A stretch of 63,713 nucleotides of DNA from CAZUZS01 sp964624795 (GTDB taxonomy: Bacteria; Calditrichota; Calditrichia; RBG-13-44-9), in NCBI GenBank assembly GCA_964624795.1, contig CAZUZS010000024.1, positions 1 to 63,713 of the forward strand, read 5' to 3'. Below the pieces are notes generated by a model. The model saw only the letters and a program-made list of their open reading frames with translations. It did no database searches and was not told where the DNA came from. Positions 1 to 9,223 of the stretch are shown in pieces. The translations under genes and the position numbers were made by a program. Every line of letters begins with the position of its first letter. The first letter of the stretch is position 1.

Positions 1-855
1 TGGGCAATCGGCTTGGGCGGCGTTCTGCTCACCACGCTGGCGGGGTGGCTGCTGGCCAGCACCCTGGCCCGTCCCATCGATAAACTGGTGAAATTCAGCG
101 CCGCGCTGGGCAGCGGGGATTTTGCCACTCCCCTGCCCCACGGAATCCGGGGCGAGCTGGCAATCCTGGGCGGGGCGCTGGACAGAATGCGCAACGATCT
201 TCGCCGCAACCACCGGGAAAAAGAGGAAATGCTGGCACAGATCGCCCACGAGATCCGGAATCCGCTGGGCGGAATCGAGCTTCTGGCCGGCCTGGTGAAA
301 GAAGACCTGCAAAACCAGGAGCAGGATCCGGCCTATGCCGAAAAAATAATGGAGGAAATTTCCGGATTGAAATCGCTGATCAGCGCCTATCTGAATTTCA
401 GCCGGCCGGTGCGGGCAGTGCCGGGGCAAGTCCGGATATCGGACGTGGTGCGGGAGGTGGAAGACATGCTGAAAAATCGCCTGCAACAGAAAAGCATCTC
501 AATCTCGTATCCCGCGGAAGAGGCCTGCGTCGCGTTCGATCCCAATCATCTCCGGCAGATATTAATAAATCTCGTCTCCAACAGCCTGGAACTCAGCCCC
601 GAACATTCGGCCATCACAGTCGAAGCGGAGAATTTCGGAAAAGTGAAACGCATCCGGGTCAGCGACAACGGTCCGGGAATTCCGGAGGCGGAATTATCTA
701 AAATCTTTGAGCCGTTTTTCAGCGGGCGAAAAGATGGCACCGGCCTGGGCCTGGCGATTTGCAGAAAACTCTGCACCGAGAACGGCGCGAAGATCTTCGC
801 CGCCAACAACACCGGCGGTGGCTGCACATTTTCGATTGAGATAGCGAAAGGATGA
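1..855 (+). CDS. Sensor histidine kinase, 5' partial
   Basis: The reading frame is already open at base 1, so the sensor domain and true start lie outside the window. What remains is the end of a membrane helix (about residues 1-20), a HAMP linker, a HisKA domain with the phospho-acceptor His in the AHEIRNP motif (His codon near position 247), and an HATPase_c domain with the N box (NLVSNSLEL), the G1 box (DNGPGIP) and the G2 box (GTGLGLAI). All catalytic boxes look intact. It should autophosphorylate and pass phosphate to the sigma-54 regulator encoded next. The signal it senses cannot be inferred because the N-terminus is missing. Confidence 0.9.
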   Translation, partial: WAIGLGGVLLTTLAGWLLASTLARPIDKLVKFSAALGSGDFATPLPHGIRGELAILGGALDRMRNDLRRNHREKEEMLAQIAHEIRNPLGGIELLAGLVKEDLQNQEQDPAYAEKIMEEISGLKSLISAYLNFSRPVRAVPGQVRISDVVREVEDMLKNRLQQKSISISYPAEEACVAFDPNHLRQILINLVSNSLELSPEHSAITVEAENFGKVKRIRVSDNGPGIPEAELSKIFEPFFSGRKDGTGLGLAICRKLCTENGAKIFAANNTGGGCTFSIEIAKG

Positions 856-1028
856 GAGAGATGATGGAATATTGGAGTGATGGAGTATCGGAAACCGGAG
901 TACGCAGATAGGAGACCGGCAGCTCTGCGCCATCCTCTCTGCGCTTTGCGATTAGGATTATGAAGAATAAAACCAATGACCAGTGACTAATGACAAATGA
1001 CTATTTACCAATGACTAAGACGAAAAAC
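856..1028. repeat. Kinase-regulator spacer with degenerate heptamer repeats
   Basis: The gap between the kinase and regulator genes is low complexity. Positions 974-1015 hold six tandem copies of a 7-base unit close to CAATGAC (CAATGAC, CAGTGAC, TAATGAC, AAATGAC, TATTTAC, CAATGAC). Positions 861-895 hold imperfect 'tggaatattggagtgatgg'-like repeats. ATG triplets inside the heptamers create spurious start codons at 990 and 1011 in the regulator frame. No clear promoter is visible here. Confidence 0.6.
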
Positions 1029-2393
1029 ATGCAAATATTAGTTGTGGAAGACAACAACACCATGCGGATGGGCGTGGTGGAAAGCCTTAAAAGAGAGGGC
1101 TTTCGCGTTACTGATTTTGACAACGGGAAAGACGCATTGGATTTCTTCCGTAAAAATGAAGTGCCGCTGGTGATCACTGATCTCAAGATGGAGCCTGTCG
1201 GCGGCATCGAGCTACTGAAGGGAATCAAACAAAATTCCCCGGCCACGGAAGTGCTGATCATCTCCGCCTACGGCACGGTGGAAACCGCGGTGCAGGCCAT
1301 GCAACTGGGCGCCGCCGATTTCCTCACCAAACCATTCTCGCCGCAGGAATTGCGTGTGCGGGTTAACCGGATTGTTGATAAAATAAAACAGGACCGGGCG
1401 CTGGAATTGTTGAGAGAAGAAAACCGCTTGCTGCAGGATGAAATCGGGTCCCAGTATGAAGATATTATTGGGCGCGCAGAGCCGATGCAGCAGGTTTTTT
1501 CCATCATAGAGCGGGTTGCCGGCGAGGACAGCACGGTGTTGATTGAAGGGGAAAGCGGCACCGGGAAGGAGTTGGTCGCGCGCGCCATTCACCGCAAGAG
1601 CGGACGCGCAGACAAACCGTTCATCAAAATAAATTGCGGGGCGTTAAATGACAACCTGCTGGAAAGCGAGCTTTTCGGTCATGAAAAAGGGGCCTTCACC
1701 GGCGCCATCCGGCAGAAGAAGGGGCGCTTCGAGATGGCCGACGGCGGTACGCTTTTCCTGGATGAAATCGGCGACGTATCTCCCACAATGCAGATCAAAT
1801 TGCTGCGGGTGCTGCAGGAAATGGAATTTGAGCGGGTGGGCGGTGAAAAGACCATTTCCGTTGACGTGCGGATTATTTCCGCCACCAACCGGGAGTTGCA
1901 AAAACGGATCGCCGAAGGCGACTTCCGGGAAGACCTCTTTTACCGGTTGAGCGTTATTCCCATTAAACTTCCGGCGCTCCGGCAACGAAAAGAAGATATT
2001 CCGCTGTTAGTAAATCACTTTCTAAAAAAACTTACTCGCAAAAAATTGCAGCCGAATGGTGAAATCGCGCCGGAGGGAATGAAGCTGCTGGTGGAATATT
2101 CCTGGCCGGGGAACATCCGGGAGCTGGAGAACCTGGTTGAGCGGCTGGTCGTCATCTCGCCCACCCCGGAAATCGAGCCGCAGCTCATTGCCCGGCAACT
2201 GGGCGGTGTGTTCAGCAGTACCGCCAGCTATGAGAATTTGCCGCTGGAGCAGGCCGTCAATGCATTCGAAAAGAACTTGATCATCCACGCCCTGAAACGG
2301 GCCGGCGGTATTAAAAACCAGGCAGCCAAATTGTTGGGACTGGGAACCAGCACCCTCTATTACAAGATGGAAAAATTCGGGCTGTTGAAATGA
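1029..2393 (+). CDS. Sigma-54-dependent response regulator (NtrC family)
   Basis: This is an NtrC-type activator with a receiver domain (phospho-acceptor Asp in VITDLK), a central AAA+ sigma-54 interaction domain and a C-terminal Fis-type helix-turn-helix (NQAAKLLGLGTSTLYYKM). The AAA+ domain has Walker A GESGTGKE, the sigma-54 contact loop GAFTGA and Walker B GGTLFLDEIGD. All hallmark residues are present, so it should open sigma-54 promoters when phosphorylated, most likely by the kinase just upstream. I chose the ATG at 1029 because it begins directly at the receiver (MQILVVEDN). The in-frame ATGs at 990 and 1011 fall within heptamer repeats and would add residues with no family counterpart. 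The gene overlaps the next one by four bases (ATGA), implying translational coupling. Confidence 0.93.
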   Translation: MQILVVEDNNTMRMGVVESLKREGFRVTDFDNGKDALDFFRKNEVPLVITDLKMEPVGGIELLKGIKQNSPATEVLIISAYGTVETAVQAMQLGAADFLTKPFSPQELRVRVNRIVDKIKQDRALELLREENRLLQDEIGSQYEDIIGRAEPMQQVFSIIERVAGEDSTVLIEGESGTGKELVARAIHRKSGRADKPFIKINCGALNDNLLESELFGHEKGAFTGAIRQKKGRFEMADGGTLFLDEIGDVSPTMQIKLLRVLQEMEFERVGGEKTISVDVRIISATNRELQKRIAEGDFREDLFYRLSVIPIKLPALRQRKEDIPLLVNHFLKKLTRKKLQPNGEIAPEGMKLLVEYSWPGNIRELENLVERLVVISPTPEIEPQLIARQLGGVFSSTASYENLPLEQAVNAFEKNLIIHALKRAGGIKNQAAKLLGLGTSTLYYKMEKFGLLK

Positions 2394-3364
2394 AAAGGTT
2401 GATTTATTTCCTTATTTTTCTTGTTTATGTTCCGGCAAGTGCGCAGGGACTGCAAAAACTGGAGTCCGGACAAACCGCACTTACCCTGGAACTGCAGACT
2501 GAAAACCGCCGTGTGGACTCCCTGCGCGCCGTTACGGAAAATTTTTCTTCGCAAATTGAAGCTGAGAAATCCAGAGAGAATCCCAGCCAGAAAAGGCTTC
2601 GGCAATTGATGGCTGATGCGCTAACCGTGTCGCAGGACCTGGAGCGCCATCAACAAAAGGCGGGCGAATTAGAGAAGCGGCTGGGGCAGGTGAACCGGGA
2701 ATTGGATGCAAAATACACTGCCGTACTGGATTCGCTGCAAAAGCTTAGCAATTTAAAACAATATTCAGGCAATCGTACGGATCTCGACAAACAGATTTTG
2801 GAATATGCTGAAAAACGGCTTGCCATTTCACCGCAAATCACCGGCCTTTCGTTTGATCCTAAGAAAATTCAACAGATTGATCTTTCCGCAGCCAAGGATT
2901 CGCTGGAACATGCCATCTTCGCCGACTACCTGCACCATGCGCAGCGCGATATCGACAGCCACCTGGAAAAAATTGGGAAGCTGCGGCAGGAAATAGAGGA
3001 TGTGAAAATGCTCCGGGAAAAAACCAGTGACTTCCTGGAAGAAATCGAATCGGAACGGGATTTCGGGCTGCTGGCACAAACCAACCAAACCGCAGGCGAC
3101 AAGACATTTCCTACCTCAAACAACGTTTTTACACAGAACGAACAGGGTCGCAATCTGGCGGCGGGCAGCCAGGACCAGTCGTTCTTCATGTTGATGCAGC
3201 AGATCAACCAGCTCGATTCCCGGCACGAACTAAGCCAGTGGATCTCACCGCTGGATTCAAGCAATGTGACACTAAGTTTTGATGACTACATTCAGTTGCT
3301 GAAACAGGCAGAGAAATTGCTCCGGCAACAGCGACAGATCGTAAGCGAGAAGTTGAAAAAATAA
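2390..3364 (+). CDS. Secreted coiled-coil protein of unknown function
   Basis: A 324-residue protein with an N-terminal signal peptide (hydrophobic stretch then PASAQ) followed by long heptad-rich alpha-helical segments, roughly residues 25-125 and 180-220, rich in Glu, Lys, Gln and Leu. The C-terminal third is less regular and ends in another helical segment. I recognise no catalytic motif. It overlaps the stop of the sigma-54 regulator by four bases (ATGA), so it is in the same operon and is probably periplasmic. It could be a structural or sensory accessory to the two-component system or to the barrel encoded next, but nothing in the sequence decides this. Confidence 0.75.
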   Translation: MKRLIYFLIFLVYVPASAQGLQKLESGQTALTLELQTENRRVDSLRAVTENFSSQIEAEKSRENPSQKRLRQLMADALTVSQDLERHQQKAGELEKRLGQVNRELDAKYTAVLDSLQKLSNLKQYSGNRTDLDKQILEYAEKRLAISPQITGLSFDPKKIQQIDLSAAKDSLEHAIFADYLHHAQRDIDSHLEKIGKLRQEIEDVKMLREKTSDFLEEIESERDFGLLAQTNQTAGDKTFPTSNNVFTQNEQGRNLAAGSQDQSFFMLMQQINQLDSRHELSQWISPLDSSNVTLSFDDYIQLLKQAEKLLRQQRQIVSEKLKK

Positions 3365-3393
3365 CCCACAGCTAATCTTCACAGAAGTTCATA

Positions 3394-4413
3394 ATGCGAC
3401 AACTTTTACTGGCCTGCCTGGCTGGCTGCCTTTTCTTTCAGTATCTTGCGGCAGGAGAAATGCGGTGGAAAATTGGCAATGAGGCCGGCTACTACCGGGC
3501 TTCGGACTATTTTTCCCAAAACCGGAACCAGATTATGGACCGGTTGTTTGGTGCCGTTCGATATCGCGCTTCCGTTCAAAACAATTTCTGGAATCTAAGA
3601 GCCTGGCTCAAACCGGAATTCTACGGTTTTAATGATGGTATTACATCTCTAAAAATATTGGCCGACGGTCAGTTTATCCAAACGCATCCGTGGGGAAATC
3701 TGGCATTTAGTACCGGTATTCAAAACAATTCTTACCACGGCAGCAATCCGGACATCGGGTTCAATATTTTTCGGCTATCAGGCGGGATCAATTGGAAATA
3801 TAAATCAGGGTGGCTCGCTTCATTTTCCGGAGGTTACGCATACCGGGATATTTCGAATAACACACACAACAGCCTGGATGCGCTTACCGCCGAGGCAAAA
3901 TTGCTGCGCATATCTTCCCCCTTTTTTAATATGGGTGGCGGTCTTTACGCAGAAAATTTCCGGTTAAAATACGCGGGATCTTTTGTGCTGGGATTGCCGC
4001 AGAAGCTCAATCGCGGCTGGCGTGCCGGCCCGGAAATTTCGCTGGAATACCAGCACCGGGCAGCGTTGAACATCATCTATCGCACCCTGCTCCACAGCTC
4101 GGATTTCACCGGCAGCGGCTCCTATGAGCAATGGCTGCGGGTAGTTGCGGGCAAAATCATATCCCGCAACTGGTCTCTTTTCCTTCTCATCGACTATTAT
4201 TTTTCCCACCTCGATTATGAGAAACAATCCGCTTCGTATGCCGGCGATACCTGGCTGAATAATGAGAACCTGGTTCATCTCAAGTTGGAACACGATGTCG
4301 GCTCCGATGTTGATCTCTACCTGAAAATCGGATATCTCAGGGAAGATTTGCTGACCGGTGAACGCTCCCTCACAGGGTGGCAGTCACTTCTCGGCATCGA
4401 GGTCGAGCTTTAG
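3394..4413 (+). CDS. Predicted outer-membrane beta-barrel protein
   Basis: A 339-residue protein with a signal peptide (LLLACLAGCLFFQYLAAG) followed by alternating amphipathic strands rich in Tyr, Trp, Phe and Asn, typical of outer-membrane beta-barrels. Many segments read as 'xLxYxxG'. It ends in LLGIEVEL, a plausible last strand though it lacks a terminal aromatic residue. It follows the coiled-coil gene after 29 bases in the same direction, so it is probably the last gene of the kinase-regulator operon. The family is not recognised and the barrel call is from composition only. Confidence 0.65.
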   Translation: MRQLLLACLAGCLFFQYLAAGEMRWKIGNEAGYYRASDYFSQNRNQIMDRLFGAVRYRASVQNNFWNLRAWLKPEFYGFNDGITSLKILADGQFIQTHPWGNLAFSTGIQNNSYHGSNPDIGFNIFRLSGGINWKYKSGWLASFSGGYAYRDISNNTHNSLDALTAEAKLLRISSPFFNMGGGLYAENFRLKYAGSFVLGLPQKLNRGWRAGPEISLEYQHRAALNIIYRTLLHSSDFTGSGSYEQWLRVVAGKIISRNWSLFLLIDYYFSHLDYEKQSASYAGDTWLNNENLVHLKLEHDVGSDVDLYLKIGYLREDLLTGERSLTGWQSLLGIEVEL

Positions 4414-4629
4414 CCCCAGGTAACTTCATTTCTCATCTTACTTTGCTTGTTTTAATCGAAGAGGTGTACTATATCGTTCACTTGACCGTACCGTTTGGTA
4501 CAGTTATTTGATCTTCGAGAATTTATTAAATCACTCTAATTCATTTAATAATAATTTATTAACAACGATATATAAATCCTGGCATGAGAATTGAGATATT
4601 TATGGCCGGATGCAAAAAGAGATTGTTGT
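4414..4629 (+). promoter_or_regulatory. AT-rich upstream region with sigma-54-like element
   Basis: This 216-base region has no gene. Positions 4580-4595 read TGGCAT-GAGAA-TTGAG, which fits the -24 element (TGGCA) with correct spacing but has GA instead of the expected GC at -12, so it is only a weak sigma-54 candidate. An inverted repeat GTACC-GTTT-GGTAC lies at 4488-4501, next to a TTGACC that could be a sigma-70 -35 box. The stretch 4518-4575 is very AT-rich. The neighbouring sigma-54 regulator makes the element worth testing. Confidence 0.35.
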
Positions 4630-6120
4630 ATGAAACGAAAATTAACTGTACTGTTGACCCTGATCATCGGCCTGGCATGGGGTCAAACCTTGCAGGCCCA
4701 GTCCGGACAAAAAATACAGGAAATTGAGCGCCAACTGGATCGCCTGCAGGAGAAGCTTCGAGAAACCCGACAGTTTGCCAGGCTTTTCCCAAACGCGCAA
4801 CTGGATGAAGTCGTCCAATCGGCGGAGAATCAGTACAATCTGGCAAAAGAAGCATTCTCTCAAAGGCAGTATGGAGCCGCAGCCGGCCACATTAAATTGG
4901 GATTTACCATCCTCGCCAGGGTTTACCGGCAGGTTCGCAATAATCCGTTTCTGAAGACCAGGTTCAAGGAACAACTGGATCAAAAAATCCAGGAGGCGGA
5001 ACAGATCGTCTCACAATCCGTGAACAGCGATGCGCAAAAACTTCTTAACCGTGCACGCTACTTCCGGCAGCGCGCCATTCAATTGGCCGCCGGTGACCGG
5101 CTGGAGATGGCACTCAGGCACTATTTCATGGCTGTCTTCTTTGCGAATAGCGCGATCCGCACTGCAAGCGGCCAAAATCCCGACGATATTAAGGATTTAG
5201 AACGGTATTTTGAAGACAGCAACTCCCTGCTCCTTCAGGCGCAGGAAATGGCTGCTGACAACCGGGATGCAACGGTTCGGGACATGCTTAACAAGGCAGA
5301 ACAGGAAATCCGGAAAGCCCGGAGTCTCTACGAGCAGAAGCGTCTCCGGGAGTCCTTCCGGCAGGTTGAACTCGCCAATCGCCTGCTTTACCGTTTGCTC
5401 GACATGCTGGAAAGCACTCCCGGTTCGTTAGCGGAACGACTGCGGCATGATTTGAAGACAACCGAGAACGATACCCGGGAAGTGAAAAGCAGGGTTGACC
5501 AAGCGCAGCGTCCGGGCCTCGACCGCATTTATGCGCGGATTATCGAACTTCAGCAATCGGCCAGGCAAAAATTTGAAGCCGGTAATTTTGTCGCCGCCCG
5601 CCAACAGCTTGGGATTGCTAACCGGCTGCTGCTGCAATTGAGCCGTAGTCTCCAGAATCGCCAACAACCCGCAGAGGACCAGGTTGAGGCCCAATTGGTG
5701 ACGGCGGAAGACATGCTTTCCATGCTGAAAAGGCGAGCTTTCGACCATCCCCTGGTAACCCGGCTGCTGACACTATCCGAACAGAATTTGGAGATGGCAA
5801 GGGCCGAATACAAGCAAAAAAGGCCGCGAGCCGCACTGCAGCACCTGGCGATTTTTAACAACCTGGCCTTAAAGATTGAACAGATGAACAACCGGAACAC
5901 GACCAAATCTTTCCGTAAACAGCAGCTTGAAGAAGAACTTGGCCGGCTGAAGCAGATGTTGGATAATCCTCCCGCCAGTACAGAGGGAAACGATGTGCAA
6001 CAGATAAAATACGAAAACGCAAAAAAATTGCACGAAATAGCCAGCCAGGCATGGCAGGACAAGGATTTGCAGTTGTGCTGGCAGACAACCCGGCTGGCCA
6101 CCAATTTATTGACGCAGTAA
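4630..6120 (+). CDS. Secreted helical-repeat protein of unknown function
   Basis: After a signal peptide (about residues 1-23, ending LQAQ) this 496-residue protein is almost all alpha-helical. It contains about six degenerate two-helix repeats of the form 'AxxxYxxAxxxFxxxxYxxAxxHxxxAxxLL', beginning near QYNLAKEAF, FRQRAIQLA, EIRKARSLY, LQQSARQKF, NLEMARAEY and KKLHEIASQ. They resemble TPR-like solenoid units, though no standard TPR match is obvious. I prefer the ATG at 4630 because it starts a canonical signal peptide; the frame is open upstream to a TTG at 4591. A lipoprotein and a beta-barrel follow, so it may be a periplasmic scaffold for an envelope complex. That role is inference. Confidence 0.75.
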   Translation: MKRKLTVLLTLIIGLAWGQTLQAQSGQKIQEIERQLDRLQEKLRETRQFARLFPNAQLDEVVQSAENQYNLAKEAFSQRQYGAAAGHIKLGFTILARVYRQVRNNPFLKTRFKEQLDQKIQEAEQIVSQSVNSDAQKLLNRARYFRQRAIQLAAGDRLEMALRHYFMAVFFANSAIRTASGQNPDDIKDLERYFEDSNSLLLQAQEMAADNRDATVRDMLNKAEQEIRKARSLYEQKRLRESFRQVELANRLLYRLLDMLESTPGSLAERLRHDLKTTENDTREVKSRVDQAQRPGLDRIYARIIELQQSARQKFEAGNFVAARQQLGIANRLLLQLSRSLQNRQQPAEDQVEAQLVTAEDMLSMLKRRAFDHPLVTRLLTLSEQNLEMARAEYKQKRPRAALQHLAIFNNLALKIEQMNNRNTTKSFRKQQLEEELGRLKQMLDNPPASTEGNDVQQIKYENAKKLHEIASQAWQDKDLQLCWQTTRLATNLLTQ

Positions 6121-6185
6121 AAACTTGGCTCCCGGGCCCGGGATAGAGTTTAATAGAATAAACAATAAAAAAGGAGAAAACTAAA

Positions 6186-7190
6186 ATGAAGAAACTATGG
6201 GTGATTTTGGCAGTCTTCAGCCTTGGAATATTTCTAATGACCGGTTGTGAAAAAAATTCGAACTCGGCGCTTTCCGATCAGCAGCTTGAAGAGCAGGCAG
6301 TTGAAGAAACCCTGCTGAATGATGAAAACGAGTACCTGGTCGATTGGGGAATCGATGATGTCAATGAGAATGACATGTTCGACGGATTTTCGACCTTCGG
6401 GCCAAACAGTATTTTGCCGAAAATTCAATCTCCGCTCAACAACGTGATTCGCTTCGGACGGAAAATCAACAACCGTTTCCGGCGCACCATGGTCATCCGG
6501 CGAATTTCACAGGACAGCATTATGGTGCACATGGAAAGAGTGCTTGCCGGAAAGTTTGTCATTTTCGACAGTGTCGGACCTGGTGTGCGGCCCGAGATTT
6601 ACCGCAAGGAGCTGCGGCATCGCGTTATGCGCAACACCCTCCTTGTGCGACGTGCCGACGGCGAAGATGCACAACAGGATATCCGCCACCGGTTCAGACT
6701 GGCAGCAGTCTCGCTTGGCGAAGGTGCCAGCCGGCCGGAACCTACGGTCGCGATTCAGCAGGTGACAATCACCGGCAGTTCCGGCGATTCCACCGTCTTT
6801 ACCGATCCACTGCACACCTTTCTCAATATTCCGGACGATTTACCGACATTTGTCCCGGGCGAAGAGGTGCGGATAAGGGCGCTGGTCAGCAACTCTGCCG
6901 CTACTGTCATTCCGGATACGGCGACCGGCGCAACGGAAACCGTTCTCCTGCACTTTGGCGTTAGCAGACTGCACCGTGCGCGAAAGCAATTTGAATATCG
7001 CGGCACGGATCCCGTCACCGGCTACCATATCTACCAGGGCCAGTGGGTCGTTCACGAGCCGGTTGCCCATGTCTTTCACGCCGTGGTGGATGTCATAGAC
7101 AACGGCACGATTTACGATTCCGATGAACAGGCATTTCCCTACAATTCAGCTACCTGGAGCAGTCCATACCGGGTCGCGGAAAGCAAATAG
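6186..7190 (+). CDS. Predicted lipoprotein of unknown function
   Basis: A 334-residue protein with a type II signal peptide: a hydrophobic stretch and lipobox LMTGC near residue 21, followed by a Ser/Asn-rich linker. The mature part has an acidic stretch (about residues 35-75) and then a probable beta-rich domain without recognised motifs. A clear Shine-Dalgarno sequence (AAGGAG) precedes the start. It lies 65 bases after the helical-repeat gene, and the spacer holds a GC-rich palindrome (CCCGGGCCCGGG, 6131-6142). Likely anchored in the outer or inner membrane and co-expressed with its neighbours. Function unknown. Confidence 0.8.
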   Translation: MKKLWVILAVFSLGIFLMTGCEKNSNSALSDQQLEEQAVEETLLNDENEYLVDWGIDDVNENDMFDGFSTFGPNSILPKIQSPLNNVIRFGRKINNRFRRTMVIRRISQDSIMVHMERVLAGKFVIFDSVGPGVRPEIYRKELRHRVMRNTLLVRRADGEDAQQDIRHRFRLAAVSLGEGASRPEPTVAIQQVTITGSSGDSTVFTDPLHTFLNIPDDLPTFVPGEEVRIRALVSNSAATVIPDTATGATETVLLHFGVSRLHRARKQFEYRGTDPVTGYHIYQGQWVVHEPVAHVFHAVVDVIDNGTIYDSDEQAFPYNSATWSSPYRVAESK

Positions 7191-7217
7191 GTTCATCAAC
7201 CAAATTGGAAAATTGTG

Positions 7218-7244
7218 ATGCCCGGAATTAACCTGTCCGGGCAT
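7218..7244 (+). terminator. Hairpin after the lipoprotein gene
   Basis: ATGCCCGG (7218-7225) pairs perfectly with CCGGGCAT (7237-7244) around an 11-base loop. It begins 28 bases after the lipoprotein stop codon and is followed by a short, interrupted T tract (TGCTTT). It may be a weak terminator or a processing hairpin. Confidence 0.5.
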
Positions 7245-7414
7245 TGCTTTAACAGGGCAAAAAAACTGCAAATACCGGATAATCCGGATGAAAGAAATAA
7301 TGAAAAAATTTTGGTCAGACCTGCGTGAAGTAGCCAGTGGCAGGCCGCAGGGCGGGCGATCTCACCAAAAAATGAATACGGCAAAGAGATCATTGGATTA
7401 AATTTCGGCCAGGC

Positions 7415-9000
7415 ATGAAAATACCAGATAACAGAATCGGAAGTGTATTTGCCGTCTTGGGAATATTGATCTTTCTGTCTCCGGTAACTGACATTCTTCC
7501 GGCCGTTGTTGCGCAAAACCGGCCTTCGCCGGATGCCAGGGAAGTTTACCTCTCACGAAAATCGCAGCTGGATTTTCTTCTCGAACAAACGCAGCCCGCA
7601 GACAGTCTTCCTTTCTTCTTGAAAAAGGAAGCAGAATATTTTGCAAGTGGAAAGGACTGGCTCACTGCGCTGAATTTGATCGACCAGGCAATTAACATTT
7701 GCAGACCGGCCAAGTCAGACAGCGGTCGTTCCGAATCTGTTCTGCCTGCATTTGCCGGGGGTGACAACGGCTCCTCCGTTCTGGAAGCGCAACCGGGAAA
7801 CTGGCAATGGGCTGTAGAATTTGGCTCCGACTACTCCCGCCAGGAGTACGAGATGAACTTCATCGAATCGGATAGTGTGGTGCTGGAACAGTTGAACAAC
7901 CCGTTTGCCGGAATCCGGATATCGCGAAGCGGGGTGCTGCTTAACCGCAGTTACCGAACATACAACTACCTGCGGGGTGACCGGGAGCTTTTGCAGGCTG
8001 GCGCCGATTTTAACCTGGAGTCCGCCGATTTTAACCGTTACTGGCGCCTGGAAGCCCAGAGTAGTCTTTTCTGGCTGCACCGCGACAACCGCGGCAGTTT
8101 CTGGGAAAACCAGTTCTTGGGCTCCTGGAATTTTCCGGTTAGCCCCAAAAACAGTCTTGCACTCAATTCCCAATTGCGCTACAAGCTCCACTTTCCATCC
8201 GATTCCGCCTACGGCGATATTAGCTCCGGTGAGGCAGGCGCTGCCTTTCGTCGCTATTTAGGACTTCTCTCCTGGGTGCAGATTGGGATTCGCCCATCGT
8301 TCTACAGGGAAGCGCAGGATCTTGGTCTGCGTTACACGCAATTAGAAAGCCGGCTCGATCTGGAACATCGCAGAGATTTCAACAAATACCTTCGACTGCA
8401 AGCCAGCTACTATTTGCGAAATTTCCAGAGCAGACAGACAACCGGAGAATACAAGAACAGATATCATTCTTTGCACCCCACACTGGATGCGGAATATCCG
8501 GTAATTCATCCATTCGGATTAGCAAACCGTGTGGAGTGGGAATCGCGCTGGTACCGCAATCCGGACCTGTCGTATTCCGATTTCTACTTCACTTCGCTGA
8601 GCAGTGAAATCAAATATTATTTTGGCGATTTCAATTCAATCGGGGCAGGGTATGTTTACGAGCTGGAGCATCATTTTACGCACAATTCGGAAGACCGGGC
8701 GCTGGTGGAGCAGGAAAACTACGATGCAAAAGGATTTGTTCTGTCGGTAGATCTCATGAACTTCAGCGGATTTTTGCTTTCAATATACTACCAATACATA
8801 CTGCGAATCTACCATAATGCCGGGGAAATCGACCTGCTTGGTTATTACAGCAATCGCCGGATTCATACTGTGCAGGGAATTGGCTACGTGCCGTTGACGC
8901 GCCGCTGGCAGCTCCAGTTTTTCGCCAATTACGATAATGACCGGGATCGCGAGCGGGAAGCCAACGATAATTTCAGCACCATCTTCAACCTGGGGCTCAT
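7415..9000 (+). CDS. Predicted outer-membrane beta-barrel protein, cut by gap
   Basis: At least 528 residues are visible. A signal peptide (about residues 1-34, ending VVAQ) precedes a short helical segment resembling a TPR unit (residues 40-85). From about residue 125 there are long alternating aromatic strands typical of a large outer-membrane barrel. The reading frame runs into the 100-N gap at 9001. The last visible residues (FSTIFNLGL) resemble a near-final strand, so most of the barrel is probably present. The 3' end cannot be placed: the frame that continues after the gap as spaced hits a stop soon and does not look like barrel sequence. The family is unrecognised. Confidence 0.7.
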
Positions 9001-9100
9001 NNNNNNNNNNNNNNNNNNNNNNNNNNNNNNNNNNNNNNNNNNNNNNNNNNNNNNNNNNNNNNNNNNNNNNNNNNNNNNNNNNNNNNNNNNNNNNNNNNNN
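9001..9100. other. Assembly gap (100 N)
   Basis: A run of 100 N, the same length as the other three gaps in this window, so it is a placeholder rather than a measured size. It hides the end of the beta-barrel gene and possibly a small gene before plsX. The flanks do not overlap. Confidence 0.95.
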
Positions 9101-9223
9101 AATCGCAGAGCGCATGATAGAAATCTGCCGCGCCGGCAATATTTATCGGCATCTTGATATTTATGGGAATTGCACTTATATTCATTTTATTTTGGCCAAA
9201 ATCGATAACAGGGAAGGAAATGC
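9101..9223 (+). other. Unassigned stretch between gap and plsX
   Basis: No gene can be assigned confidently. One frame (from 9102) stays open to a TGA that overlaps the plsX start as ATGA, which would suit the tail of a coupled upstream gene, but its residues are not recognisable. Another frame (9121-9258) encodes a very hydrophobic, membrane-helix-like segment but follows two adjacent stop codons and has no good start. In related bacteria rpmF often precedes plsX; it is not visible here. Confidence 0.4.
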
